From NCBI GenBank assembly GCA_037126765.1, contig JBBCBC010000025.1, forward strand, positions 10,695,639 to 10,759,638: 64,000 nucleotides of DNA, read 5' to 3'. The number at the start of each line of letters is the position of its first letter. Within the stretch, counting starts at the first letter, position 1. The DNA comes from Stenogyne calaminthoides (taxonomy: Eukaryota; Streptophyta; Magnoliopsida; Lamiales; Lamiaceae). The notes below the pieces were generated by a model that saw nothing but the letters and a program-made list of their open reading frames with translations, did no database searches and was not told where the DNA came from. A program made the translations under genes and the position numbers. Of the stretch, positions 49,771-60,573 are shown one piece after another.

Positions 49771-50113
49771 GTGCACTCATAGTGTATTTTAGAACCTTAC
49801 AACTTGTTAGAATTTGAATCACAAATGGTCTCATAACTTTGGCCTCAAATGAATTTAGTCCCATAAGTTTTTTTGTCGTCGATTTAGTCCCAATAACTTT
49901 GACAATGCCTAATTTTAGTCCCAATTATCGGTCGGAACAACGTCGTTTTTCCGGTTCAAATTGGGGCTTTCCGGCGGATGCTGAAAGATGCAACTTATTT
50001 ATAATGAACCGTGTAAATATTAATATGAAAAAATAGTTGCACGATTCAATGTAAACAAGTTGCATCTTTCAATATAACAAGTTGCATAGTTCTAAAATGC
50101 ACTATGAGTGCAC
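49771..50113. mobile_element. Foldback element with 40-base TIRs
   Basis: GTGCACTCATAGTGTATTTT at 49771 pairs with the end at 50113 (AAAATGCACTATGAGTGCAC), and pairing continues through TTAGAAC and CAACTTGTTA. The interior repeats TTTAGTCCCA three times and CAAGTTGCAT twice. Imperfect flanks GGTGCATT and GGTCGATT may be a decayed 8-9-base duplication. Confidence 0.75.
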
Positions 50114-50783
50114 GGTCGATTTCACCAGCGAGTCGATTTATAATTTGTGTGGCTACAACCAGTTTAGGGTTTGTGCTAAGCCATTCGAAGTTTTCCTTTA
50201 CTACCGAATCCATCCCCATCAGCAAGGCCAGAGCTGATTAGACCATTGCTTAGGTATTTCTCAAATGGTGGCAAGTGTTCTTGTATATATGAACCACTTG
50301 GCCTCCACATATATAGTAGCTCACAGCCAATTCCTTAAGCTATATATATACAAGCAATTAAGCAAACATTAAATACAAAACAATTTAACTTAACACTACA
50401 AAAAACGCGCGTTTTACCGACGAAAATTAGCGACGGTTACAAGAACCATCGCAAATAGCGACGGTTTTTACGACGGTTAAGGTCAAATGGTCAAAGTCAA
50501 CAGTTTTAGCGATGGTCTAGAGAACCGTTGCAAATAGCGACGGTTTTTTTAGAAGCGACAGTTTTTTTTGTTTTTTTTAAATTTTTTTAAAAAAAATATT
50601 AATTATGTATTTTTTTTAATGTTTCAGGATTATACTAGGTTTTTAATTTTTGTTAATGCATCTTACCGTATATTTAATTTATAGTCACTTGGAGAAGAGT
50701 TCCACCTGACCGTAGTCAGATCTATTTCGAGGAATTTACGGTATAAAATTTAATTCATAATATATTTAAATATATATATTGAC

Positions 50784-52070
50784 TAAAAGTAGTACTTATT
50801 TAAATAGAAAAGTAGTAATTGTTTAAATGAAAGTATTACTTGTTAAATGAAAAATATTACTTAAGTTTAAATAGAAAAGTAGTACTTGTTTAAATAGAAA
50901 AGAAGTACTTGTTTAAATGAAAAGTAGTACTTGTTTAAATGAAAAGTATTACTTGTTTAAATAGAAAAATGTTACTTTTTTAAATAGAAAAGTAGTACTT
51001 GTTTAAATAGAAAAGTAGTACTTGGTTAAATGAAAAGTATTACTTGTTTAAATTAAAAGTATTGTTTAAATAATAGAAAGTATTACTTGTTTAAATGAAA
51101 GATATTACTTGTTTAAATGAAAAATATTACTTGTTAAATGAAAAGTATTACTTATTTAAATAGAAAAGTAGTAGTTGTTTAAATAGAAAAGTAGTACTTG
51201 TTTAAATGAAAAGTAGTACTTGTTTAAATGAAAAGTATTACTTGTTTAAATGAAAAATATTACTTGTTTAAATAGAAAAGTATTACTTGTTTAAATAGAA
51301 AAGTAGTACTTGTTTAAATACAAACGTAGTACTTTGTTAAATGAAAAATATTACTTGTTTAAATTAAAAGTATTATTTAAATAATAGAAAATATTACTTG
51401 TTTAAATGAAAGGTATTACTTATTTAAATGAAAAGTATTACTTGTTAAATGAAAAGTATTACTTATTTAAATAGAAAAGTAGTAGTTGTTTAAATAGAAA
51501 AGTAGTAGTTGTTTAAATGAAAAGTAGTACTTGTTTAAATGAAAAGTATTACTTGTTTAAATAGAAAAAATATTACTTGTTTAAATAGAAAAGTAGTACT
51601 TGTTTAAATGAAAAGTAGTACTTGTTTAAATGAAAATTATTATTTGTTTAAATGAAAGATATTACTTGTTTAAATAAAAAGTAGTACTTGTTTAAATGAA
51701 AAGTAATACTTGTTCAAATGAAAAGTAGTACTTGTTTAAATGAAAAATAATACTTGTTTAAATGAAAAATATTACTTGTTTAAATAGAAAGTATTACTTG
51801 TTTAAATGAAAAGTAGTACTTGTTTAAATAGAAAGTATTACTTGTTTAAATAGAAAGCAGTACTTGTTTAAATAGAAAGTAATACTTGTTTAAATAGAAA
51901 AGTAGTACTTGTTTAAATGAAAAACATTATTTGTTTAAATTAAAAGTATTACTTGTTTAAATAGAAAGTATTGCTTGTTTAAATGAAAAATAGTACTTGT
52001 TTAAATAGAAAGTATTACTTGTTTACATAGAAAGTAATACTTTTTTAAATAGAAAGTAATATTTGTTTAA
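50784..52070. repeat. 22-base minisatellite, roughly 55-60 copies
   Basis: The unit is about TTGTTTAAATGAAAAGTAGT with variants at the AAATGA/AAATAGA and GTAGTAC/GTATTAC positions; some units are 20-23 bases. It fills about 1.29 kb of the CACTA interior without unrelated spacers. Higher-order order of variants is visible: the blocks at 51130-51250 and 51420-51550 share the same variant sequence. Confidence 0.9.
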
Positions 52071-52424
52071 AAAAAATAAATTTTTAAGACATATACAATT
52101 TTAAAAGAATATAATCATTTATTTATAATTTATAAAGTAAAAAATATATATAATTAGTATTTTAAAGATTATTAGATAGTTAAATTAAACAAATGAAATA
52201 ATTTTTTTTTTAAAAAGTGTAAAAAAAATTAATTAAAAATAAATAAATAAAATTTTAATATAATATAATATAATTTAAATTTATAAATAAATAAAAATTA
52301 TATTTATTATATTAAAATGTGGTTAAATCATTAAATTAGATATTGAAATAAAGGATTTAAAAAAAATTGAAAATAAATGATTTTTAGGACAAATAGAATT
52401 TATTTCATTAAGTAAGCGCAAGAA

Positions 52425-52605
52425 AGCAAGTGCCTAAACGATTTGATCCCCGCTTAGGCGCCCATAGGTCCCGTGTTCGGTCCCCCTTGGGAGTGAAAAT
52501 TTTCCTCATTTAATTGGGATGCTTGGTGGCTTATATATGATATGCTTGGTGGTTGAGTTCAAGATGGTCCGTGGTTCGGTGCCCACCTGGATATAATAAT
52601 TTTTT
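52425..52605 (+). other. tRNA-like motifs inside CACTA element
   Basis: GGTCCCGTGTTCGGTCCCC and GGTCCGTGGTTCGGTGCCC, about 110 bases apart, resemble Pol III B boxes. AGTGCCTAAACG and GCTTGGTGGTTGAG upstream resemble A boxes. Neither folds as an intact tRNA. Confidence 0.3.
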
Positions 52606-52906
52606 TTTAAATTAAAAAAAAAAAAAATCGTGTCTAATCAGTGACGGTCACAAAAAACCGTCGCTATGGTTAGCGACCCTCGATTCAACGATGGATTTTT
52701 TTTTCCGTCGCCAAAACCGTCGCTAATGTCTTTAGTGACAGTTTTTTCCGTCGCTGAAACCGTCGTTAAACCTCGTCTTTTTTGTAGTGTAAGAGGAAAA
52801 AGTCATATCATGTAAACTAATTTTACCATGCACCATGTTTGCATTTTATGCGTTTTTAAAACAATATTAGACATTTTATTAAAATGTGTTAATTGTAAGG
52901 GGTAGA

Positions 52907-53697
52907 GTTATAAATAGCCCAATGTAAAAGTAAATTTTCTTTTGTCATTAAATTTTAATTTGTTCTTTTTTAGCCAAGATAAATATTATTTAGACTCTTA
53001 TACCCCTATTTAATTAACTAAAATAATTAAATAAAATAGGAAAAAAAAACAGACGACTCCTTGAAAAAATATCAGCGGTTTTTTCTCCTAAAAATTAGAA
53101 CAATTTTCTCTCTCCCTCATCCGGTCAACACTCTTATACTACACCATATTCAAACATTAATTCATGTCGTACCATATTTTATTAAACTCATACTATCATT
53201 AATTCACCCCGTACCACACTTTATTAAGGGTGTATCATCATTAATTTACCCCGTACCACACACTATTGAGGTCGTACCACCATTAATTCACCTTGTACCA
53301 CATTTTATTTAAGCTCGTACCACAATTAATTCACCTCGTACCACATTTTACTTATGCTCGTACCACCATTTTTTCACACGTACCACACTTTATTTAAGCT
53401 CGTACCATCATTAATTCATCATGTACCACATTTTATTTAAGCTCCTACCACCATTAATTCACCTCGTACCACCATTTTTTCACACGTACCAGCTCGTACC
53501 ACCATTAATTCACCACGACCACATTTTATTTATGCCCGTACCACCATTAAGAACTGGTCTTTTTAAAAAAGAGTGATGAGGGTATAGTTGGTAAAAAAAT
53601 ATTATCTTGGCTAGAAAAGAGTAAAATTAAAATCATTGACAAAAAATAACTTTTTAAAATAGAATTAGTTAAAAATTAGGGTTCCGTCTAATTTATA
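52907..53697. mobile_element. Foldback element with internal CGTACCAC array
   Basis: The left arm at 52907-53030 (with TTTGTCATTAAATTTTAAT and TAGCCAAGATAA) pairs with the right arm at 53570-53697 (TTATCTTGGCTA, ATTAAAATCATTGACAAA), over about 110 bases per arm. Short TTATAAAT-like ends may mark the target site. Confidence 0.65.
53150..53550. repeat. Tandem CGTACCAC minisatellite
   Basis: CGTACCACCATTAATTCACC alternates with CGTACCACATTTTATTTAAG, giving a period of about 43-45 bases and about nine periods. It sits in the loop of the foldback element. Confidence 0.85.
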
Positions 53698-54080
53698 ATT
53701 ACATGAAAAGGTATTATTGTTTTACTAAAAAAATTAGTTGCAAAACAAGTGCACATTAAAACTTAGTTGCAAAACAAGTGCACATTAAAACTGGTTTACA
53801 CAAGACCAACACATTTAAGAGATTTGGTGAAAAGATACAAGTAAAGGAGCATAGATTATACTGTTTCATACAATCTTCCTTCCTCATCTAATTCTTCCTC
53901 AAATTGCTAATAGAGTTTTTAATAGTGCTTTATAGAATGGTTTGATGGGAGACCTTCAATTCTTTTATGAAAAAGTATTATACGCACCATTTTTATCGTA
54001 CATATATGCAACAATATTATTATTCGTAAGAACTAACATTTTATAAATAAAGTGTTAATTTTTATAAACACTAATAGATA

Positions 54081-55196
54081 AAGACTTGTGTGAAATATTG
54101 CACACTAGTGTTATGTGCAATACAACATAAATAAGATAAAAATGGACTAAATTTCGCGGGTCAGGGGGCGGGACGGGTCGGGTCGGGCGTGGGCAGGGCA
54201 CGGACAGTGGGTTTCAGGTTGGCATGGGCGCATATGTATTTATAGAAGAATATATTTATCAAATATGTGTTGTAGCCTAGTTGTTTAGACTTATTATTAA
54301 TGAATTTGGTCGCATGTTCGATTTTTACTGAACACATAATTTTTTTTTTATCAAATTTCTGTGTGTTACATCTATGTATAAGTGTTACTACATTGTTATA
54401 TTGAAAAAAACTTCATATCTTACGTAACATGTAATAAAACATATCGTAACACATAAATATTCATAAGGTAACATGAGTCACAACGTAACACATTATTGTT
54501 CATATGGTAACACATGACTATTCACATAGTATTATGACGATATATGAACAGTGTTACATACTACTAAAAACACATGTGTTACTATATGAACAAAAAATGT
54601 GACCCTAGAAAGAAAAACGTGTTACCACATGAACAAAATCAGTACAAGCGCGAAAAGAAATTCAGTCCAAAATTACAGATTTAAAGAACAACTTGATGTG
54701 TTACTACATGAACAATAGAGTGTTACCCTATGATCAAAAGAGTGTTACTACATGAACAAAACCAATACAAATGCGAAAAAAAATAATCAGTCTAAAATTA
54801 CAGATATACAGAACAGCGTGAAAAGAGTGCAGAAGAATTTGAATTTCAGCTGTGTTGAGGTGTAATCCAAACACCACACACATATTCTCTCTTCTTCTTG
54901 TAGAATCCATTCCAAAATTCAAATTGAACAACCCAATTTCATCCAATAATCGTAGCGAATTGAAGAAAATTAAATTGGACAAGAAATTAGGGCACGAACG
55001 AGGAAGAAGAACCCGTGAGATCCACCAACAATCTGAAGAGAAGAGGAAGAAAAAGAAATTTGACAGATTTCATGATGAGCGCCGCGAAGATGAAGAAAAC
55101 CAATCTGCCCTAACCTGCTTCTTATGACCAGCGAGAAAAAAAAAAAAGCCCATGACACATAACACTAGTATGCAATATTGCATACAAATTTTTGTC
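54081..55196. mobile_element. TIR transposon family copy 2
   Basis: The left end (GACTTGTGTGAAATATTGCA, CACTAGTGTTATGTG) pairs with the right end (CACATAACACTAGTATGC, AATATTGCATACAAATTTTT), giving about 50-base TIRs. It has the same modules as the copy at 9881-11157. The right third has a Lys/Arg/Glu-rich open frame (54852-55127, 91 codons), probably fortuitous or captured sequence. No transposase. Confidence 0.75.
54545..54770. repeat. GTGTTACTACATGAAC array, second copy
   Basis: Five or six degenerate units (GTGTTACTACATGAACAAAA) are interspersed with AAATTACAGAT-containing spacer that occurs twice. Confidence 0.7.
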
Positions 55197-56231
55197 ACAA
55201 TAATAATAGTAGTGTACAGTAAAGATTGTCCACGTCATATCATATCTTCTTTTATATCCCACCTAATTGAGTAAGCAAGAAGCAATTAAATAAACATGTA
55301 ATTACTCTAATAGCGGTATCCGCACCTTTGAATTATTGCCTTTGAATTATTGCTAATGCATCCACTACTGGTCAAACTTGCAAATTTACTCGAATGAGAC
55401 AAAAGTGTCCCCCAAATTACATTATATCCTCAAAAAGGTCCCTTTGCTTAATTTTTAAAAACATATCTTTCATTTTAAACTTATTTTTCTTCCATTTTCG
55501 ATTTTTAAAATGGTATTAAAGCCAAAAAAAAAAAAAGTTTAACTGAAATATACTGTAACTATTTAAAAATATAAATATTATATTTGACCAAATGATGAGT
55601 GCATTATACCAGAGCCGAGCCTCACAAGTTTTAGGTCTAGGGGCGAACAAGAATAATAGAACACTTAAAACAACAATAATACAAATAGTAATTCAACAAA
55701 TTGTACACATATATAAATTAAAATAAGAAATGAACGTATAAATAAGTTGTAAAAAATGACTATTTAAGAAAATTAGTAATTAATAATATATTAATATCGA
55801 TAGTCTTAGTTTTATTTGTATCTTTTAACAATCTAATTAAAACAAATTATAATGACAATAATTCTATATATCATGTATACAATATAATGTGTATTGCAAA
55901 TTTCTTATTGATATTTTCACAGATAATGATTAAGTGTTGATGTTTTAGTAGGTAGTATACGAACTATACATGCACATTTTGTGCCAGATCCGTACTTGCA
56001 CATTATGTGCAAATTTTGTGCATTGATCGTACGAGTTTATAAGTGCATGATTCATACTTGCACGTCTAATGCACAGTCCATAGGTGCACAATTCGTGATT
56101 ATTAGATTAGTAAATAGGTAGAGGATAAATAATATTTAATTTGTAAATAAATTTAATTATGGTAAAAACGTGTGTTCTAATAATTTTGAATTAATAGAGG
56201 ATCTTGTACGCTCGAGTGATATATTATTTAC
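55197..56231. other. Unassigned AT-rich stretch (terpene synthase intron or intergenic)
   Basis: There are no coding blocks on either strand. TGCACATT/TGTGCAAA motifs recur at 55970-56095. If the two terpene synthase exons belonged to one gene, this would be intronic. Confidence 0.4.
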
Positions 56232-56555
56232 CTTGAGACTGCACAAGCCTCTTCTTTGTGCAGTATCTGCAGTAGATTAAAGTCCAATTTGGCAAACCTA
56301 AGCAAGGTTTCGTTTTTGCGTTGTTCCTCTTTGACTCTTGGAACGCCTAAATGCAAGCTTTGAACGAGGGCATTCTCCACTTGTTTCCTAAGGGGCGATC
56401 CGAGGTTTGCTACAATGGATTTGAGATTGGCTTTATCAAAATCAAGGGCCTCATCCAGTAGGATTTCTCCATGTATCCTCAAATATGATGCTCCATACAA
56501 GCTCAAAAAACCCTTTGCATGCTTTCCTCGAATTTTCAGTTCCCATCGGTCCATT
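56232..56555 (-). pseudogene. Terpene synthase, N-terminal-domain exon
   Basis: The minus-strand exon lies between acceptor TCTTTAG (ending at 56556) and donor CTCAAG|GTAAAT (56232/56231). It reads KGFLSLYGASYLRIHGEILL, then LGSPLRKQVENALVQSLHLG, PRVKEE, and ETLLRFAKLDFNLLQILHKE. This matches the class-II-fold exon of TPS-a/b type terpene synthases (LLSLYEASYL..HGE...., P..KQVE.AL..P.H.G.PR, LL..AKLDFN.LQ..H..E). The start of the exon (WELKIRGKHAKG) is weaker than the family. The frame is open. No RRx8W exon is found upstream, so the gene is incomplete in this window. Confidence 0.82.
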
Positions 56556-56792
56556 CTAAAGAATTCCATCTCATCTAAAAGTCCAAACTTATAGAGAGGT
56601 GTGAAATTAATCTTTATATTATTCCTTTTAACACCATTTACCATGCAAATATATCTGCTTTAGAGAATTAATTGTAGTTGAGTAGACATGCATTCATCTG
56701 AATTGTATGTGTTTATATGATTGCATAGTTAATATGTCTAAATTATATATATTAAATAAGAAATCATAAAATTATTGCTGCTGGATATAATA

Positions 56793-57078
56793 TGTTGAGG
56801 GAAATTAAATAAATAGATTATTCCCTACCCTCTCTACAAGCTCGAACTTTTAGATGAGACATAATTCTCTCATGGTATTAGAGCCCAGGTTGTGGGTTCG
56901 ATTCCCGTGGAAGCACTCCACCCATTTAAATTGTCCACTTTGTTGGGCTTCCTCCCCAGAGAGTATAGACATTGATTCGGCCCACGAGTGAGGGGGAGTG
57001 TTGAGGGAAATTAAATAAATAGATTATTCCCGACCATTTCTACAAGCTCGAACTTTTAGATGAGACGGAATTCTCTCA
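56793..57078 (+). mobile_element. Complete TRIM (miniature LTR retrotransposon)
   Basis: Two 80-base LTRs, 56793-56872 and 56999-57078, begin TGTTGAGGGAAATT and end ATTCTCTCA. A TAATA duplication flanks the unit on both sides. Directly after the first LTR is TGGTATTAGAGCCC (initiator-Met primer-binding site). Directly before the second is GAGTGAGGGGGAG (polypurine tract). The 126-base interior has no coding capacity, as in TRIMs. Confidence 0.93.
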
Positions 57079-57582
57079 TAATATATATCAGTATTTTAAG
57101 ACAAATTCTTGTATGCCCCTGATGCGCCGTGCAATTCAAGTGTTTTTTTAAACAATATTAGTTATTTTTACTGAACAATATTAATCAGTATTATATGTTA
57201 AACTAATATTATAACCTAATATTGTTCAATGAAAACAATTAATACTTTTCAAATGCATACAACTAATTCCTTGCACGATGCACAAGAGACTTAATTACTC
57301 ATGCTAAAAATGTAATCAAATAAAATAAAAACCTCGTGTTTTGAATTGGATTGGAATCTGTTTTTAGGTATTCAATTCAAACCAATGATGAGATTTTTTC
57401 AAATATATTATGCATTTGAAATATATTTTAAAATTTGAAGTTTCGGTGGAAGTCATATAGCTGCATATATATATTTTGAGTGTTTCTGGGCATTCGGCTG
57501 TTTTTCTTAACAAATTTAATGAAGTAATTATACGAAAGTTTGGACTGAAAACTCATAGGACAAACGGTGTAGATATATTTAT
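57079..57582. other. Unassigned AT-rich stretch
   Basis: Apart from short inverted AATATT-rich words near 57150-57240, no structure or coding similarity is seen. Confidence 0.4.
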
Positions 57583-57728
57583 GACAAATACTCGTATTAG
57601 ACAGTCTCATACATGAGATGAGCTAAAATTAACACGTATCAACACTCACCCCTTTTAAAGTGTTTTAAAGTGTTGAAGCGACATGTCCAAATTATAATCT
57701 GTCTCAACGAGAGAATGTCTCAATACTC
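57583..57728 (+). mobile_element. GAGACGG-family MITE, third copy
   Basis: It shares GACAAA.ACTC at the start, CTCATACATGAGA, AACACTCACCCCTTTTAAAG and the GTCTCA-rich end with the copies at 12573 and 11161, but the GAGACGG motifs are eroded. Confidence 0.55.
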
Positions 57729-57778
57729 ACGTGTGCCTCTATATTGCATATATAGTTCCCATTTAATACATTTGTAAG

Positions 57779-58565
57779 CAAATTAATTTTGCATCCAATT
57801 AAATGGCAACACGTGTACAAATCACATATTAATATCAAAATAAAATTAACTATTTATATTGAGAATTTAATAAAACAATTCTCCAAATTAAATAGTTAAA
57901 TAATTGATATTTAATATATACACATTACAAATTAGTCAAATTTCACGAGCACCCGGGTATTCGTATGTGGCGAATTAGACTGATATTTCGTCATACATAG
58001 AAGGAAATTAATGACAAATCAATCAAATTATATGATTTGCATTAATTACATCAATCAAATCCTTCCAACCAACCAGAGGCCGCCACGTGAGACCTCAAGA
58101 ATGAAATGTTTGACATCCCTTACCTATAAATAGGGGTTCAAACTCATTTATTCAAAATTATTCCAGACGACGATCTTCAGACAAGCAAGACGAGAAGAGC
58201 CTAGAATTTTTTATGCAACTGTTCTTGAAGATTCAAAGTAACTCCAAGGCGTTCTTCGCGCAAAGCATCCAAAAGCGGCGTTCGACAGAGACCAAGGTGT
58301 TGAGCCCCTCCGACTAGACATTTCTTCAAAGGTGTTCTTCATCCAGTCTTGACGATTTGAAGACGTTCTTCACCAGCTACAACGACGTTCTTTGTGAAAG
58401 TCTCCAAAAATGACATTCAATCGGAGATAAAGTTGCTGAGCCCTTCCAATCAGACGTTTCTTCAAAGATGACCTCAAGACCCTCTACAAACGTTCTTGAA
58501 TATTCGAAGAAGCTTCAAAGTATTTTTCGTGCAAATCAACAAGAAACGACGTTCGATACAGGTGA
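57779..58565 (+). repeat. LTR-like fragment with TATA box
   Basis: CCTATAAATAGGGGTTCAAA at 58121 is a typical LTR promoter. It is followed by an untranslated-leader-like region in which GTTCTTCA, CTCCAA and GAGCCC units recur (58210-58550), reminiscent of gypsy or other LTR R-U5 regions. No second LTR, primer-binding site or coding region was found. A solo LTR relic is a guess. Confidence 0.3.
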
Positions 58566-59494
58566 AAAAATCACCTGATATGCCACATGGCGTGTCCCAA
58601 TTAAAAATATTAATAATAATTTGGGTACCGTGTCAAACTTTGATAGGATACACGCGGTGTCAAATTTGCATCATTAATTATTTTTTGGCTTTGGAATAAA
58701 TTTGTCTTATATTAAATTAACCCTAGCCCACAAACAATTAAAAAATTTATTGAATCTCTTCATCGCTCATACGGTCACGCCACTGTCAAAATGTTCGTCG
58801 TTCACATATTTTATTGTGATGGTCTCTTTGTTTTGACCTTATACTTATTTAGGTGTTAAAAAAAATTGCATACTATTTCAAAAATATTTTTGTGGAAATA
58901 TTTATATTATAGGGACATAAAATAAAAATAATTTAAACTACTAAAATCATACCCCTGTTGTATCTTACAAAAATTTAAATAAAAATCTATATCCCAACCT
59001 ATATACCCGTACATGTATCTCAACAACATAGGTATACATTTTCTCTTTAGCTAGTAGACAACACACATAGATATATACCTAACCTAACATAGGTAGACAT
59101 GCATAGGTAGACATGCAATATTTACTTTTTAGCTAGTAGACAAACACATGGGTGATGCTACACGGGAAGATTCACCCCTGGGGTGACAAACAAAAAAATG
59201 TAAAAAGACCATGTTGCCCTTATTTTTGTAATGGGTCCCTTACCTTTCTCCTCAGCTGATTTAGGCGGCAAGTTTCCCCCCACGTTGATGAACAATAGAT
59301 AGCCCATTCCCTCTCAGTCAGCCCGCCCAATACGTGTACAGTACTCCCGCCCAGCCAGTCCACCCAAAACCTCGTTATAGGTGAATCTTATTGAAGAGGA
59401 TTGATACAATTCAATAATTGAATGATTTTCATCAAATATACATTTAAGTTTCATACGCATAATCGAATCGAAAAAATCCTAAACCCAACGAAAC
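58566..59494. other. Intergenic stretch upstream of the acidic ORF
   Basis: No gene is seen. ATAGGTAGACATGCA repeats near 59080-59120, and TTAGCTAGTAGACAACACA occurs twice (59047 and 59129). Confidence 0.4.
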
Positions 59495-59938
59495 ATGAAC
59501 ATCGACCTAAACGCCGATTTGAATGATGAAGAACCATTTAATGAAGATGATTTTGTTGGATATGTCTCAGACTCAAACATCGATTTAAACGTCGACTTAA
59601 ATGGTGATGGAGATGATTATAATGGTAAAAATGGTATGGCAGGGCAAGATGAATATTATGGAGAAGGACCAGGTGTTGATGATAATGTACCTCATGAACA
59701 TGAACACGAGTCCGTTCAAGTAGAAGATGATCCCTCGGCAGATGATTTTCCTGAACACGAGTACGTTGAAGTTGAAGACGATCCCTCGAAAGATGATTTA
59801 TCTGATGACGATCCCATTCCCGAAGGTGATGATGATCCAATGGCCGAAGGTGATGACGATCCCATGGTCGAAGGTGAGAGCGATACATTTATGGAAGAGA
59901 ACCTTTCAGGCGGTGGACCAGCCACATGTATGCACTAA
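59495..59938 (+). pseudogene. Acidic ORF truncated by a CACTA insertion
   Basis: There are 147 codons from ATGAACATCGACC. The product begins MNIDLNADLNDEEPF, repeats IDLN(V/A)DLN, and is then almost wholly Asp/Glu/Pro with tandem DDDP(I/M).EGD units (about residues 105-130). The last codons read ATG CAC TAA. The CACTA that starts the adjacent transposon at 59933 supplies His and the stop, so the original reading frame continued beyond. The acidic xIDLN start recalls N-termini of FAR1-related or transposase-derived proteins, but no domain is present and that identity is weak. Expression is unknown. Confidence 0.55.
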
Positions 59939-59949
59939 TACAGATTTGG

Positions 59950-60265
59950 GCTTGGAGAGCTGTTAAAAATGACCTTGGAGAGCGGTTATAACAGCTCTCC
60001 AAGTAACAGCTGTCCAAGCTTGGACAACTGATAAAAAACCGATGTCCAAGATATTGCACTAAGACAGCGGTTTTTAACCGCATTGCACTAAGAAAATGAT
60101 TTTTAACCGCATTCCAAGCTCTCCACTTAGACAGCGGTTTGTAACCGCTATCCAAGAATATTCACTTGGATAGCGGTTTACAACCGCTGTCTAACCCTTT
60201 CTTTTTTTTTAATTTTTATATATATAAATACACTTGGACAGCAGTTAAAAACCATTGTCCAATAT
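59950..60265. repeat. CACTA subterminal repeat cluster
   Basis: At least eight units of the form (T)GGACAGCGGTTTNNAACCGC or its GGAGAGC variant occur in both orientations. Adjacent units such as GATAGCGGTTTACAACCGCT form small hairpins. Confidence 0.8.
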
Positions 60266-60573
60266 ATATATATTTTTTACTTTTAATTTATATTTTTAAA
60301 ATCCTGTTTATATAAAATCAAAACCAAAATCAAAACTAAAAACTAAATTTTATACCACACGATAATATATATACGTCCAATACTAAAACATCAAATAAAT
60401 TAATAAACTCATACACATCATGAAATAAATATCCGTCCAACACAACAAATTAAAACATGCATGAAGTATATCAATACAAATATATATATAAGTAATATGC
60501 TACCAAAAGTTATCCCACTCTATCTATAACTATACGAGAATCGATTTTAAAGGTACCATGTCCAATCCATTTT

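Larger units (their letters stand above)
50394..52789. mobile_element. Non-autonomous CACTA (En/Spm) element
   Basis: It starts CACTACAAAAAACGCG and ends TTTTTTGTAGTG, flanked on both sides by TAA, the 3-base duplication diagnostic of CACTA elements. Subterminal regions are packed with inverted GCGACGGTT/AACCGTCGC units, the usual transposase-binding repeats. No transposase is encoded. The interior is dominated by a minisatellite and a right-hand block with tRNA-like motifs. Confidence 0.93.

Noticed and set aside
50784..52070. Regularly spaced repeat reminiscent of a CRISPR-like array
   Set aside because: The units are head-to-tail with no unique spacers, sit inside a plant CACTA element, and vary like a minisatellite.
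54852..55127. 91-codon Lys/Glu/Arg-rich ORF
   Set aside because: It sits in a non-autonomous TIR element, is low-complexity, and has no counterpart in the sister copy at 9881.
59538..59925. Minus-strand ORFs of 116 and 69 codons (His/Arg-rich and Ser/Gly-rich)
   Set aside because: They are shadows of the Asp/Glu-rich repeat codons on the plus strand.
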